64,000 bases of DNA from Agromyces mediolanus (GCF_014648575.1 NZ_BMRJ01000002.1:139860-203859), one strand, 5' to 3'; counted from the stretch's first letter, positions 1 to 8,427 are shown. A program made the numbers and translations. Notes: generated from the letters alone by a model not told the origin.

Positions 1-629
1 GGGACGTCGAAGCCGAGCAGGCGCATGCGGGGATGGTTCGGATGCCTCGCGCTCGACTCCATCGACCACGGGTAGACGATCGTCGTGACGTTGCAATTGC
101 CGAGCACGGGCAGCAGGTCGCGGTAGCCGTCGGGATCCATGCCCGCCAGCTCGCAGAACAGCAGCCGGATGAGGGTCGCGTGGGCGACGATCAGCACACG
201 CCCGTCGGGGAACTCCTGCACGAGCTCATCGAGCGCGGGCAGCGCCCGGGCGAGGCCCGCGCGTCCCGACTCGCCCCCGGGGAACGGGTTCGACGCGGGC
301 GCGCGGCAGAACGCCGCCCACTCGGCGGGGAACCGCTCGGCGAGCTCGTCGGGGGTGAGCCCCTCGGCGACGCCGAAGTCGACCTCGACGAGCCGCGGCT
401 CGGTGCGCAGCTCGAGGCCGGTCGTCTCGACGGCGGGGGCGGCCGAGCGCTGCGCGCGGCTGAGCGGCGAGGCGACGATGGCGTCGAGCCGGGCGTCGAC
501 GGCCCAGGCGCCGAGCGCCGCCGCCTGGCCGAGCCCGTGCCGGGTGAGCGCGACGTCGGAGTTGCCCGCGTAGCGGTGCTCGGCGTGCCAGACGGTCTCG
601 CCGTGGCGAGCGAGGAAGAACGTCGTCAT
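1..629 (-). CDS. Histidine phosphatase family protein (3' end cut by window)
   Basis: Phosphoglycerate-mutase-like phosphatase. The protein opens MTTFFLARHGETVWH, so the catalytic RHG motif is at residues 8-10; the acid-base Glu lies in VEVDFG (about residue 82) and the second catalytic His in LIVAHATL (His150). About 209 residues are visible and the frame is still open at base 1, so the C-terminus is missing, probably by only a few residues given the usual family length. TACGCT (minus strand, 636-641) stands 6 nt before the ATG, so the mRNA is probably leaderless. It is divergent from the lipoate ligase. The substrate cannot be told: such proteins act on phosphosugars, alpha-ribazole phosphate or other small phosphoesters. 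Confidence 0.9.
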   Translation of the reverse strand, partial: MTTFFLARHGETVWHAEHRYAGNSDVALTRHGLGQAAALGAWAVDARLDAIVASPLSRAQRSAAPAVETTGLELRTEPRLVEVDFGVAEGLTPDELAERFPAEWAAFCRAPASNPFPGGESGRAGLARALPALDELVQEFPDGRVLIVAHATLIRLLFCELAGMDPDGYRDLLPVLGNCNVTTIVYPWSMESSARHPNHPRMRLLGFDV

Positions 630-697
630 GGTTCCAGCGTAGGCCCGAGTTCCGGCGAACCGGCGTGCTCCCGCCGTCGGATCCGTAGGCTGGGGGC

Positions 698-1747
698 ATG
701 CACGGTGAGTACAAGGTTCCCGGGGGCAAGCTCGTCGTCGTCGACTTCGATGTCGTCGACGGACTGATCCGCAATCCGCGGGTCGCCGGCGACTTCTTCC
801 TCGAACCCGACGAGGCGCTCGGCGACCTCGACCGGGCGCTCGACGGCCTGCCCGCGGCATCCGATGCGAAGACGATCGCGAAGGCGGTGGCCGACGGCCT
901 CCGCCCCGACGCGGTGCTGCTCGGCTTCTCGCCCGAGGCGGTCGCCGTGGTCGTGCGCCGCGCCCTCACCGAGGCGCGCAGCTGGGCGGACTACGAGTGG
1001 GAGCTCGTGCACGATCCCGCGGTGCCGCCGCGCCTGCACCTCGCCCTTGACGAGGTGCTTGCGGGCCGGGTCGGCGACGGCCGGCGCAAGCCGACGCTGC
1101 GCTTCTGGGAGTGGGACGAGTCCGCGGTCGTGATCGGCTCGTTCCAGTCGGTGAAGAACGAGGTCGACCCGGAGGGTGCGGCCAAGCACGGCTTCGAGGT
1201 CGTCCGGCGCATCTCGGGCGGCGGCGCGATGATGATGGAGAAGGGCAACGTCGTCACCTATTCCCTGTACGTGCCGGCCGAGCTCGTGCAGGGCATGAGC
1301 TTCGCCGACTCCTACGCCTTCCTCGACGACTGGGTGCTGCAGGGCCTGCGCTCGCTCGGCATCGAGGCCACGTACCAGCCGCTCAACGACATCGCGAGCC
1401 CGGCCGGCAAGATCGGCGGGGCCGCACAGAAGCGGCTCGGCAACGGCGGCGTGCTGCACCACGTGACGATGTCGTACGACCTCGACAACGAGAAGATGCT
1501 CGAGGTGCTGCGCATCGGCCGCGAGAAGATCAGCGACAAGGGCATCGCCTCTGCGGCGAAGCGCGTCGACCCGCTGCGCTCGCAGACGGGTCTCAGCCGC
1601 GCCGAGATCATCGAGCGTCTGAAGCAGACCTTCGTGTCCCTGTACGGGGCGCAGCCCGGCACGGTCGCGCCCGACGAGCTCGCCGAGGCCGAAGAGCTCG
1701 TCGCCTCGAAGTTCGCGACCGCGGAGTGGCTCAACCGGGTCCCGTAG
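698..1747 (+). CDS. Lipoate--protein ligase family protein (LplA-like)
   Basis: Attaches lipoate or octanoate to lipoyl domains of 2-oxoacid dehydrogenases and the glycine cleavage H protein. The 349-residue protein has an N-terminal accessory segment (about residues 1-95) before the biotin/lipoate ligase fold. In that fold RRISGGGAMMMEKGN (from about residue 168) is the RRxSGGG lipoyl-adenylate loop and PAGKIGGAAQKR (about 235-246) carries the catalytic Lys. The accessory domain comes first, whereas in E. coli LplA it comes last. TAGGCT at 686-691 lies 6 nt before the ATG, pointing to a leaderless transcript. A close relative with octanoyltransferase activity (LipM-like) cannot be excluded. 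Confidence 0.88.
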   Translation: MHGEYKVPGGKLVVVDFDVVDGLIRNPRVAGDFFLEPDEALGDLDRALDGLPAASDAKTIAKAVADGLRPDAVLLGFSPEAVAVVVRRALTEARSWADYEWELVHDPAVPPRLHLALDEVLAGRVGDGRRKPTLRFWEWDESAVVIGSFQSVKNEVDPEGAAKHGFEVVRRISGGGAMMMEKGNVVTYSLYVPAELVQGMSFADSYAFLDDWVLQGLRSLGIEATYQPLNDIASPAGKIGGAAQKRLGNGGVLHHVTMSYDLDNEKMLEVLRIGREKISDKGIASAAKRVDPLRSQTGLSRAEIIERLKQTFVSLYGAQPGTVAPDELAEAEELVASKFATAEWLNRVP

Positions 1748-1818
1748 GCGGCCGGTCGTTCCCCCACCCGCACCGAGAAGTCGCGCAAACGGCGCAGGCG
1801 AGCGGCCCGAGGCATCCG

Positions 1819-1851
1819 TTCGCGCGACTCCACGAGGTGGAGTCGCGCGAA
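1819..1851. repeat. Intergenic palindrome with CGCGCGACT arms
   Basis: A perfect inverted repeat: TTCGCGCGACTCCAC at 1819-1833, loop GAG, then its exact complement at 1837-1851. Related half-sites occur just upstream (GAAGTCGCGCAAACG near 1776) and downstream (TTCATGCGACCTCG near 1881), and a second full copy sits at 23659-23697. It fills most of the 217-bp gap after the lipoate ligase and could form a terminator-like hairpin, although no T-tract follows. Confidence 0.7.
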
Positions 1852-1964
1852 GCGCACGGTGACAGGCTCGGAAGTCGCCGTTCATGCGACCTCGGGGTCG
1901 CCTTCGTGGCGGGACGGGTGGATGGCGCGAGGAACGCTCAGCGTCGGACGCTACAATCGCCCGG

Positions 1965-2288
1965 ATGGAGTGGTGGGCCTGGACGCTGATCGCCGTCGTC
2001 GTGGTGGCGGTGGCCGCGTTCCTGGTGCGCCGGGGGTGGATCGACCTCTCCGACAAGACGAAGCGCGGCAAGCCGTCCGGGCACGCGGTGCTCATGATCG
2101 GCGACGAGGTCTTCGCGCCGCGCAAGTACGAGGCGCAGCTCGAGATGGACAAGCAGAACCGGCTGCCCACGCCGGCGCCCACGCCCGACGGCGACAAGGG
2201 CATCGCCTTCGCCGACGAACAGGGCGACCCCGCGGCCGAGCCCGATCCCTCCGACCGCTTCCGAGGCAGCATCCGGCTCGACGTCTAG
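1965..2288 (+). CDS. Small single-pass membrane protein, unknown function
   Basis: A 107-residue protein opening MEWWAWTLIAVVVVAVAAFL, a single transmembrane helix at about residues 4-25. A hydrophilic, probably cytoplasmic tail follows, rich in Lys, Asp and Pro (GHAVLMIGDEVFAPRKYEAQ, then a PTPAPTPDGDKG stretch). I chose the ATG at 1965 because the helix begins there and TACAAT at 1952-1957 lies 7 nt upstream, typical of a leaderless start; an in-frame start at 1884 would add an Arg-rich segment with no support. No known family recognised. It stands alone between two repeat-containing gaps. Confidence 0.7.
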   Translation: MEWWAWTLIAVVVVAVAAFLVRRGWIDLSDKTKRGKPSGHAVLMIGDEVFAPRKYEAQLEMDKQNRLPTPAPTPDGDKGIAFADEQGDPAAEPDPSDRFRGSIRLDV

Positions 2289-2361
2289 CGTCGTGGTTCG
2301 CTGAGCCTGGTTCGCTGAGCCTGTCGAAGCGGCCCCTCGACGGGCTCGGGGAACCAGTTCC
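2289..2361. repeat. CGCTGAGCCTGTCGAAGCG-type repeat, copy cluster 1
   Basis: Contains a partial and a full copy of GGTTCGCTGAGCCTGTCGAA, then the reverse-type element CCCTCGACGGGCTCGGGGAA. The gap lies between two convergent genes (1965 and 2362). The same element forms larger arrays at 6960-7118, 11608-11836 and 15741-15996. Confidence 0.8.
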
Positions 2362-3153
2362 CTAGTCGGGCGCGTCCGCCTCGAGCCGGGCGACGACGGC
2401 GTCCCGGATGCCCGCGAGGTGCCCGCGCAGCACGGCCGTCGCCCGTTCGACGTCGCCGCTCGCGACGGCCTCGACGAGGGCGGTGTGCGTGCGCTCGTGC
2501 TCGGGTGCGTCGTGCAGCCGCCAGCCGAGCACGAAGCGGCCGACCTTGAGCCGCAGCCGCTCGATGGTGTCCCAGAGCACGGCCCGCTCCTCGGCGTCGT
2601 AGAGCTCGCCGTAGAAGGCGGCCCGTGCGGCTACGAAGCCGGCGCCGTGGTTCTCGTCGTCGGCGATGCGCGCGAGGTCGCGGAGCCGTTCGAGGCGATC
2701 GGGAGTCATCTCGGCCATCGCCTGGCGCAGCGCCTCCACCTCGAGCACCGCGCGGACGTCGTAGAGCTCGCGGGCCTGCCGCGGCGTCAGTGACTTCACG
2801 TGCGCGCCGCGGCGGCCGTCGGCCTCGACGAGCCCCTCGGCCTCGAGCTGGATGAGCGCGGCGCGGACCGGCACGCGGGAGACCCCGAGGATCTCGGCGA
2901 CGGTCGCCTGGCGGAGCTTCTGGCCGGGGGCGAGCGTGCCGTCGAGGATGCCGGCGCGGAGCACCTCGACCACCGTGTCGCCCACGGAGCGGTATCGGCT
3001 CGCCATCCGTTCGGCCGTCGCCTGCAGGCTCGAGGAGGTGCGTTCCGGCAGCTCGTAGTCGCTGGATGCGGGCTCGCCGAGCGCCGCGAGGGCGCTCGTC
3101 GACAGCGCTTCGTTCACCTGGGCCTCCGTCTCCGGATCAGTCTGCACGATCAC
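2362..3153 (-). CDS. GntR family transcriptional regulator, FCD (FadR-like) type
   Basis: A 263-residue DNA-binding regulator. The winged helix-turn-helix is at about residues 60-125 (TLAPGQKLRQATVAEILGVS, then RVPVRAALIQLEAEGLVEA). It is followed by an all-helical FCD ligand domain with the Asp/His pattern typical of metal- and carboxylate-binding FadR relatives (VRAVLEVEALRQA, then HERTHTALVEAVASGD). The N-terminal 55 residues are not part of the fold. It starts with GTG and is divergent from the ABC transporter operon at 3234, which is its most likely target; a TCCAGAAT direct repeat (3188-3195 and 3228-3235) in the shared gap is a candidate binding site. The ligand is unknown, probably a small organic acid. 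Confidence 0.88.
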   Translation of the reverse strand: MIVQTDPETEAQVNEALSTSALAALGEPASSDYELPERTSSSLQATAERMASRYRSVGDTVVEVLRAGILDGTLAPGQKLRQATVAEILGVSRVPVRAALIQLEAEGLVEADGRRGAHVKSLTPRQARELYDVRAVLEVEALRQAMAEMTPDRLERLRDLARIADDENHGAGFVAARAAFYGELYDAEERAVLWDTIERLRLKVGRFVLGWRLHDAPEHERTHTALVEAVASGDVERATAVLRGHLAGIRDAVVARLEADAPD

Positions 3154-3187
3154 CCCGCCCGGGCGGAAGAGATTGAGGGATCCCGTA

Positions 3188-3235
3188 TCCAGAATCCTTG
3201 ATTAAGAAGCTGAGACTCCCTATCGTGTCCAGAAT
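3188..3235 (+). promoter_or_regulatory. Promoter of the ABC transporter operon with flanking direct repeats
   Basis: TTGATT at 3198-3203 and TATCGT at 3221-3226 are separated by 17 bp, a good housekeeping promoter. Transcription would begin at or next to the ATG at 3234. TCCAGAAT occurs at 3188-3195 and again at 3228-3235, exactly 40 bp apart, one copy upstream of the -35 and one at the start site. This layout suits a dimeric repressor such as the divergent GntR protein. Promoter from sequence; operator by inference. Confidence 0.55.
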
Positions 3236-3329
3236 GGAGACTCAGCACGAACGAACCAACAATGATGTCGGCTCGCTCGCGGAGCGGCAGCGGCGCGATC
3301 TGCAGGCGAGGAAGCGGGTGCTCCGATGA
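3234..3329 (+). CDS. Putative 31-residue leader ORF coupled to the ABC ATPase gene
   Basis: An ATG at 3234, 7 nt after the TATCGT -10 box, opens a 31-codon frame (METQHERTNNDVG at the start, QARKRVLR at the end). It stops with TGA at 3327-3329, overlapping the ATG of the ABC ATPase gene in an ATGA junction. The peptide is highly charged and polar with no membrane segment. The ATPase gene has no clear ribosome binding site of its own, so translation of this ORF could deliver ribosomes to it. Seen: frame, promoter geometry, overlap. Inferred: that it is translated. It could also simply be a 5' untranslated region. Confidence 0.45.
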   Translation: METQHERTNNDVGSLAERQRRDLQARKRVLR

Positions 3330-4114
3330 CGAGCATCCTCTCCGTCCGGGACGTCTCGAAGACGTTCACGGTGCGCAAGAGCCGCACCCAGACCTCGACC
3401 CATGCCCTCGCCGGCGTCGACCTCGAGGTCGAGGAGGGCGAGTTCGTCGCCATCATCGGAGCGAGCGGATGCGGCAAGTCGACGCTGCTCCGACTCATCG
3501 ACGGCCTCGACTTCCCGACCACCGGGCAGATCCTGCTGCGCGGTCAGGAGGTCACCGGGCCGGGCGCCGACCGCGGCGTCGTGTTCCAGCAGCCGAACCT
3601 GCTGCCCTGGCGCACCGTCGGCCGGAACATCCAGTTCGCCCTCGAATGCCTCCGCGTCGACCGCGCCCAGCGCGAAGGCATCGTACGCGACGTGCTGCAG
3701 CTCGTCGGCCTCGACGGCTTCGAGCAGCACTACCCGGGGCAGCTGTCCGGCGGCATGCAGCAGCGGGTCGGCATCGCGCGCGCCTACGCCGTCCGCCCGA
3801 GCATGCTGCTGCTCGACGAGCCGTTCGGCGCCCTCGACGCGCAGACCAGGGTCGTGCTGCAGGAGGACCTCGAGCGGCTCTGGCGCACCGAGCAGAAGAC
3901 GACCGTCCTCATCACCCACGACATGGAGGAGGCCGTCTACCTCGCCGACCGCGTCGTCGTCATGGGCAGCCGGCCGGGGCGCGTCGTCGACATCGTCGAC
4001 ATCCCCTTCGACCGGCCGCGCGACTACGATCTGCGCGGCACCGCCGAGTTCGGCCGGCTGAAGACGCGCCTCTGGCACGCCCTCCAAGCGGGGATGAACG
4101 CCGATGTCGCTTGA
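3326..4114 (+). CDS. ABC transporter ATP-binding protein, nitrate/sulfonate/taurine type
   Basis: The energy-coupling ATPase of an importer. In 262 residues it shows Walker A GASGCGKST (about 44-52), Q-loop VVFQQPNLLPW, ABC signature LSGGMQQR (about 141), Walker B MLLLDEP (about 160) and H-switch LITHD (about 197). The QQPNLLPWRTV segment is typical of SsuB/TauB/NrtD-type ATPases. Its start overlaps the preceding small ORF and its end overlaps the first permease by 11 bp, so the operon is translationally coupled: ATPase, two permeases, binding protein. The substrate is not identifiable from sequence; this family takes up sulfonates, nitrate, cyanate, aromatic acids and pyrimidine precursors. 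Confidence 0.92.
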   Translation: MTSILSVRDVSKTFTVRKSRTQTSTHALAGVDLEVEEGEFVAIIGASGCGKSTLLRLIDGLDFPTTGQILLRGQEVTGPGADRGVVFQQPNLLPWRTVGRNIQFALECLRVDRAQREGIVRDVLQLVGLDGFEQHYPGQLSGGMQQRVGIARAYAVRPSMLLLDEPFGALDAQTRVVLQEDLERLWRTEQKTTVLITHDMEEAVYLADRVVVMGSRPGRVVDIVDIPFDRPRDYDLRGTAEFGRLKTRLWHALQAGMNADVA

Positions 4115-4952
4115 CGCGGTGCCCGCCACGGCGACGCCCGGCGTGAGCGTCCAGTACGTGCGCGGACGGCAGGCGCGACTCCCGCTGCGCCACCGGGCCT
4201 GGTTCCAGCGCACCCTCGTGTGGGGCGCGATCCTCGTCGCCTGGCAGCTGTTCGCCATGAACGTGGGGCCGTTCTTCTTCCCCACGATCCCCGAGGTGCT
4301 CGCCGGCGCGATCGAGTCCTTCGCCGACGGGACCTACCTCACGGTGCTCGCGAGCTTCCAGCAGATGCTCGTCGGCTTCGCCCTCGCGGCGGTCGTCGGC
4401 ATCCCGCTCGGCCTGCTGATGGGGCAGTTCAAGTTCGTCGACTTCGTCATCGGGCCGTTCGTCAACGCCTTCTTCGTGACGTCGCTCGCGGCGCTGCTGC
4501 CGTTCATCATCCTGCTGTTCGGCACGGGCTTCGAGTTCCGCGTCGCCGTCGTGTTCCTCTTCGCGGTCTTCTACCTGATCATCACGCCGGCCGCCGGGGT
4601 CCGCTCCATCGACCGCGGCGTGACCGAGATGGGCACCTCCTTCGGCGTCGGGCCCGTGCGCCGGCTCTGGAGCATCACCCTCCCCGGCACCCTGCCGTTC
4701 GTGATCACGGGCCTGCGGCTCGGCCTCGGCCAGGCCGTGCAGGGCATGGTCGTCGCCGAGCTCTGGGTGTCGATCGGCACCGGGCGGAAGCTCCTGAGCC
4801 TCGGCTATGCGCGGGAGCTCGGGCAGTTCTTCGCCGCCGCCGCGGCCGTGGTGCTCATCGGCGCGTTCCTCACGGCGCTCCTCCTCTACGGGCAGCGCAA
4901 GCTCACCCCGTGGGCGGGCGACGTCGAGCAGGCCGTCTCGGGGGCCCGCTGA
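4104..4952 (+). CDS. ABC transporter permease (SsuC/TauC-like), first of two
   Basis: A 282-residue inner-membrane permease with about six transmembrane helices. Helix 1 follows a 35-residue cytoplasmic leader (LVWGAILVAWQLFAMNVGPF). The EAA loop facing the ATPase reads EMGTSFGVGPVRRLWSITLP. The central hydrophobic stretches VVGIPLGLLMGQ and FVIGPFVNAFF match the binding-protein-dependent permease fold. It overlaps the ATPase gene by 11 bp and joins the second permease through a 1-base TGATG overlap. Having two different permease genes means the membrane pore is a heterodimer, less common than the homodimer of SsuC or TauC. Confidence 0.9.
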   Translation: MSLDAVPATATPGVSVQYVRGRQARLPLRHRAWFQRTLVWGAILVAWQLFAMNVGPFFFPTIPEVLAGAIESFADGTYLTVLASFQQMLVGFALAAVVGIPLGLLMGQFKFVDFVIGPFVNAFFVTSLAALLPFIILLFGTGFEFRVAVVFLFAVFYLIITPAAGVRSIDRGVTEMGTSFGVGPVRRLWSITLPGTLPFVITGLRLGLGQAVQGMVVAELWVSIGTGRKLLSLGYARELGQFFAAAAAVVLIGAFLTALLLYGQRKLTPWAGDVEQAVSGAR

Positions 4953-5767
4953 TGACCGCGCAGCTCTCGACCAGCGCCTCGCCCGTCGTCGGCCGCGCCG
5001 TCCGCGCGCCGCTGCCCCCGTGGAAGGTCTGGGGCTGGACCGTCCGCATCACCCTGCTGCTCGGCGTGCTCGGCGCGTGGCAGTGGTACGGCACGCAGGG
5101 CGAGTCCTTCGCCATCCCGCCGTTCTTCGACGTCGTCGAGGCGTTCTGGGAGGGGATCGTCTCGGGCGAGTTCCTCGTCGCGGCCGCCGGCACCCTGCTC
5201 ACCATGGTGCTCGGCTACGCGATCGCCGTGGCGATCGGGGTGCCGATGGGCCTGTGGATCGGTTCCTCCCGCTTCGCGCGCAACGTGTTCGAACCGCTCG
5301 TGCACGCCGCGTACGCGACCCCGGTCTCGCTGTTCATCCCGGTCATCGGCATCTACACGGGCCTCGACCTCAACGGCCGGGTGACCCTCACCGCGCTCTG
5401 GTGCCTCTTCGAGATCATGGTGAGCACCATCTCGGGCGTGCGCTCGACGCCGGTGCCGCTCATCGAGATGGGTCGGGCCTACGGCGCCGGCGGAGCGAAG
5501 CTCTACTCCGGGGTCATCCTGCCCGCGGCGCTCCCGCTCGTCGTGGTCGGCCTGCGCATCGGCGTCGGCCGGGCCATCCGCGGCGCCGTCACCGCCGAGC
5601 TGCTGCTCTCCGCGGCCAACCTCGGCGAGGTCATCCTCTTCGCCGGCTCGCTCTTCGACATCCCGAAGCTGCTCGCCGCGATCATCTTCGTCATGCTGCT
5701 CGGCCTCGTCCTCATGCGCATCGCGACGCTCGTGGAGCGCCGGGCGACCCGCCACCTGCAGCACTGA
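4952..5767 (+). CDS. ABC transporter permease (SsuC/TauC-like), second of two
   Basis: A 271-residue permease paralogous to the preceding one. It has an N-terminal tail, then a helix at about residues 28-48 (VRITLLLGVLGAWQWYG) and five more. The EAA motif is EMGRAYGAGGAKLYSGVILP. The ATG at 4952 was chosen because it overlaps the TGA of the previous gene, implying coupled translation. A 78-bp gap follows before the binding-protein gene, which has a strong AAGGAGGA ribosome binding site, so the binding protein is probably made in excess as is usual for importers. Confidence 0.9.
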   Translation: MTAQLSTSASPVVGRAVRAPLPPWKVWGWTVRITLLLGVLGAWQWYGTQGESFAIPPFFDVVEAFWEGIVSGEFLVAAAGTLLTMVLGYAIAVAIGVPMGLWIGSSRFARNVFEPLVHAAYATPVSLFIPVIGIYTGLDLNGRVTLTALWCLFEIMVSTISGVRSTPVPLIEMGRAYGAGGAKLYSGVILPAALPLVVVGLRIGVGRAIRGAVTAELLLSAANLGEVILFAGSLFDIPKLLAAIIFVMLLGLVLMRIATLVERRATRHLQH

Positions 5768-5845
5768 CGCCGCCGCATCCCAGGCCGGCGGCGCCGCCGT
5801 CGGCATCCCCCCAGAAGGATCACCAGCACCACAAGGAGGAATGGC

Positions 5846-6910
5846 ATGTCAGCATCACCCCGCCTCAGGCGGCGCACCACCACTGCCCTCGCGCTCGGCA
5901 CCGTCGCCGTGCTCGCCCTCTCGTCCTGCGCGTCCGGCGGCAACGGCAACGACGCCGAACCGCAGACCGTCCAGATCGCGCTGAGCGCCAACCCCCAGGC
6001 CTCGCTCGTGCCGCTCGTCTACGGCGTCGACAACAACGGCGGCGAGTTCGGCCTGGAGCTCAGCGTCGACGACAACGTGACGATCTTCGACTCGCACACG
6101 ACCGCCGCGCAGACCGTGCTCGGCGGCCGGGCGAACGTGCTCGGCTCGTCGATCTCCTCGATCCTCGCCGCCCGGCAGCAGGGCGAGGACTTCAAGATCT
6201 TCTGCCCGTACGTGAGCATGGACGACTTCGTGCTCACCGGGGCGAACGGGGTCACCGAGATCGACCAGCTGTTCGACGCGTCGACCCGGGTCGGCATCGA
6301 CAGCCCCGGCGGCGCGGGCGCGATCATCCTGAACGCGCTGCTCATGGGCAGCGGCGAGACCCGCAGCATCCAGGAGATCCCGAACCAGCAGATCATCGAG
6401 AGCTCCAGCCTGCGCACCGCCGCGTGGGCCGCGGGCGAGGTCGACTCGACCGTCATCCACGAGGACCAGTACGAGCAGGCCGAGGGGGAGGTCACCGATC
6501 CGGTGCGGATCGCGACGCTCTACGAGGACGTCGACACCTTCGTGAAGGAGGTGCAGGCCGCGGAGGCCGGATGGCTCGAGGAGAACCGCGAGCTCGCGGC
6601 CCAGTACTGCGCCACCACCCTCGTCGCGATGCACCAGCTGAAGGCCGACTTCGACCTCTTCGTCGAAGCCGTCAACACCTACGTCGAGGACCCGCCCGAG
6701 GAGGACGCCCTGCGGGTGCTCTTCGACCTCATCCAGGAGTACCCCTTCTGGACCGAGGACGGCGGCCTCAGCGAGGACAGCATGGCCTTCATGGTCGAGG
6801 TCGCGACGGCCTCCGGCGTGCTGAGCGAGCCGCTCGACCCGGCCGAGCTCGTCGACCGGGAGACCCTGGACCGCGCGGTCGAACTGGCGAACGGCGTCAT
6901 CCAGGGCTGA
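5846..6910 (+). CDS. ABC transporter substrate-binding lipoprotein
   Basis: The extracytoplasmic receptor of the importer, 354 residues. The lipoprotein signal peptide ends LALSSCASGG, with Cys at about residue 29 as the lipidated residue. The mature part has the NMT1/SsuA-like arrangement: VQIALSANPQASLVPLVYG, then a GRANVLGSSISSILAARQQG segment that samples the ligand cleft, and SPGGAGAIILNALLMGSG near the hinge. A high Glu/Asp content in the C-terminal half is notable. It is last of the four transport genes; the following 227 bp are filled by repeats, so the operon probably ends here or continues by read-through into the MFS gene. Confidence 0.88.
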   Translation: MSASPRLRRRTTTALALGTVAVLALSSCASGGNGNDAEPQTVQIALSANPQASLVPLVYGVDNNGGEFGLELSVDDNVTIFDSHTTAAQTVLGGRANVLGSSISSILAARQQGEDFKIFCPYVSMDDFVLTGANGVTEIDQLFDASTRVGIDSPGGAGAIILNALLMGSGETRSIQEIPNQQIIESSSLRTAAWAAGEVDSTVIHEDQYEQAEGEVTDPVRIATLYEDVDTFVKEVQAAEAGWLEENRELAAQYCATTLVAMHQLKADFDLFVEAVNTYVEDPPEEDALRVLFDLIQEYPFWTEDGGLSEDSMAFMVEVATASGVLSEPLDPAELVDRETLDRAVELANGVIQG

Positions 6911-6959
6911 CGCGCGCGGGCGGGCGCGGGGAGGGATGGCCCCGCGCCCGTCGTCCGCG

Positions 6960-7118
6960 CCGGGATGGATGGCTCGCTGAGCTCGTCGAAGCGGACACGC
7001 GACGCATGGCTCGCTGAGCTCGTCGAAGCGGACACGCGGCGCATGGTCCGCTGAGCTCGTCGAAGCGGATTCCTCGCTTCGACAGGCTCAGCGAACCAAC
7101 GAGAGCTCAGCGAACCAA
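6960..7118. repeat. CGCTGAGCTCGTCGAAGCG repeat array, cluster 2
   Basis: Three forward copies of GCTCGCTGAGCTCGTCGAAG (about 6970, 7009 and 7049), spaced near 40 bp and separated by GGACACGCGRCGCATG-like sequence. Inverted copies follow (CGCTTCGACAGGCTCAGCGA at about 7075) with a shorter CTCAGCGAACCAACGAG pair. The last forward copy and the first inverted one face each other across GGATTCCT, giving a long hairpin. The array occupies the gap between the binding-protein and MFS genes. Confidence 0.85.
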
Positions 7119-7137
7119 CGAGTAGGAGAGGAGCGCG

Positions 7138-8427
7138 ATGCGACGCGTCGAGATCGCCGTCACCGCGGCGGCGACGGTGAGCCTCACCGGCGTGCAGGGC
7201 GTGGCGCCCGCGCTGCCGGCGCTGCAGGCCGAGCTCGGCATCACCGACGCGGAGATCTCCCTCGTCACGATCGCGTACGTGCTCGCCGCGGCGCTCATCG
7301 CCTTCCCCGTCTCCGCGTTCGGCGACCGCTTCGGGGAGCGCCCCGTCATCGCCGCGGCGCTCGCCGTGTTCGGGCTGTGCGGCCCGGCGGTGTTCCTCGT
7401 CGACTCCCTGGTGCCGTTCGTCGCGCTGCGCTTCGTGCAGGGCGCGGCGTTCGGCGTCGTGCTCTCGCTCAGCATCGCCGCGGTCTCGCACTCCGCCGAC
7501 GCGGTGGAGCTCGCGCGTTCGCAGCGCACCCGGCTCGTGGCGATGGCCGCGGGCGAGGTGGTGTTCCCCATCGTCTCGGGGGCGGTACTCGTCTTCGCCT
7601 CCTGGCAGTGGGTCTTCGCCCTCCAGGCGGCGGCCCTGCCGATCGCGGTGCTCTGCTGGTGGGCGCTGCCCGCCGGGCGACCGAGCCCCGTGGCCGTGAC
7701 CGGCCGGAACGATGCGCCGCGCGGCGGCTTCGCCGGCGCCGCGCTCGGCGCGCTCGGCACTCCGTTCGGCGCAGCCGTGCAGGTGCCGGGCTTCGTGCGC
7801 TTCTTCGTGAAGTTCACGATCCTCAGCTACGTGCCGCTGCTCGCCGTGGACGCCTTCGGCATGACGCCGCTCCAGATCGCCTTCATGATCGGCGGCTCGG
7901 CGTTCGTCGCCGCCTCGGTCGCGATCTTCGTGCCGTGGCTGCTGCGGCGCTCGAGCGTCGGCGGGCTCACCCTCCTCGCCCTCGTGCTCGCGGCGCTGCC
8001 GATCGCGCTGCTCCCCGCGACCGGGTTCGTCGGAGCCGCCGGCCCAGCGCTGCTCGCCGCGCTCGTGGTGGCCTCGGGCCTGGGCGACGGACTGCTCGGC
8101 GTCCTGAACAACGTGTCCGCGAGCCTCGCCGCCCCGCCCGGCGCCCGCTCGGCGTTCCTCGGGGCGACGGGCTCGATCCGCAACCTCGGCAAGCTCGTGG
8201 CGCCGGCACTGCTCGGCGCGCTCACGGTCATCATGCCGATCGGCGGGGCCATCGCCGTGGTCGGCGCGCTCGGCCTCGCCAGCACCCTCAGCGTGCCCGC
8301 GATCTCCCGCGGCGTCCGGGACGCCGCTTCCACCGCACCACGCCCGGCGACGCCGCCGGGCGAACGACGACGCTCACGGCCCCCGGGCCGGAGCCCGAGA
8401 GGAGACGATCCACATGACGGAGTCTGA
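7138..8427 (+). CDS. MFS transporter
   Basis: A 429-residue major facilitator with about 12 transmembrane helices in the first 395 residues. The helix 2-3 loop signature is FGDRFGERPVIAAAL (about residues 61-75) and the helix 4 Arg is in LRFVQGAAFG. A 35-residue Arg/Pro-rich cytoplasmic tail runs into the next gene, overlapping it by 14 bp. GGAGAGGAG precedes the ATG. Because it is coupled to an aldehyde dehydrogenase and a thiamine-diphosphate enzyme, it may carry the substrate of that pathway or export a product; drug efflux is the other usual role of the family. Confidence 0.87.
   Translation: MRRVEIAVTAAATVSLTGVQGVAPALPALQAELGITDAEISLVTIAYVLAAALIAFPVSAFGDRFGERPVIAAALAVFGLCGPAVFLVDSLVPFVALRFVQGAAFGVVLSLSIAAVSHSADAVELARSQRTRLVAMAAGEVVFPIVSGAVLVFASWQWVFALQAAALPIAVLCWWALPAGRPSPVAVTGRNDAPRGGFAGAALGALGTPFGAAVQVPGFVRFFVKFTILSYVPLLAVDAFGMTPLQIAFMIGGSAFVAASVAIFVPWLLRRSSVGGLTLLALVLAALPIALLPATGFVGAAGPALLAALVVASGLGDGLLGVLNNVSASLAAPPGARSAFLGATGSIRNLGKLVAPALLGALTVIMPIGGAIAVVGALGLASTLSVPAISRGVRDAASTAPRPATPPGERRRSRPPGRSPRGDDPHDGV

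Noticed and set aside
1884-1964. A longer N-terminus for the small membrane protein at 1965
   Set aside because: The added segment is Arg/Gly-rich and spans the TACAAT promoter element.
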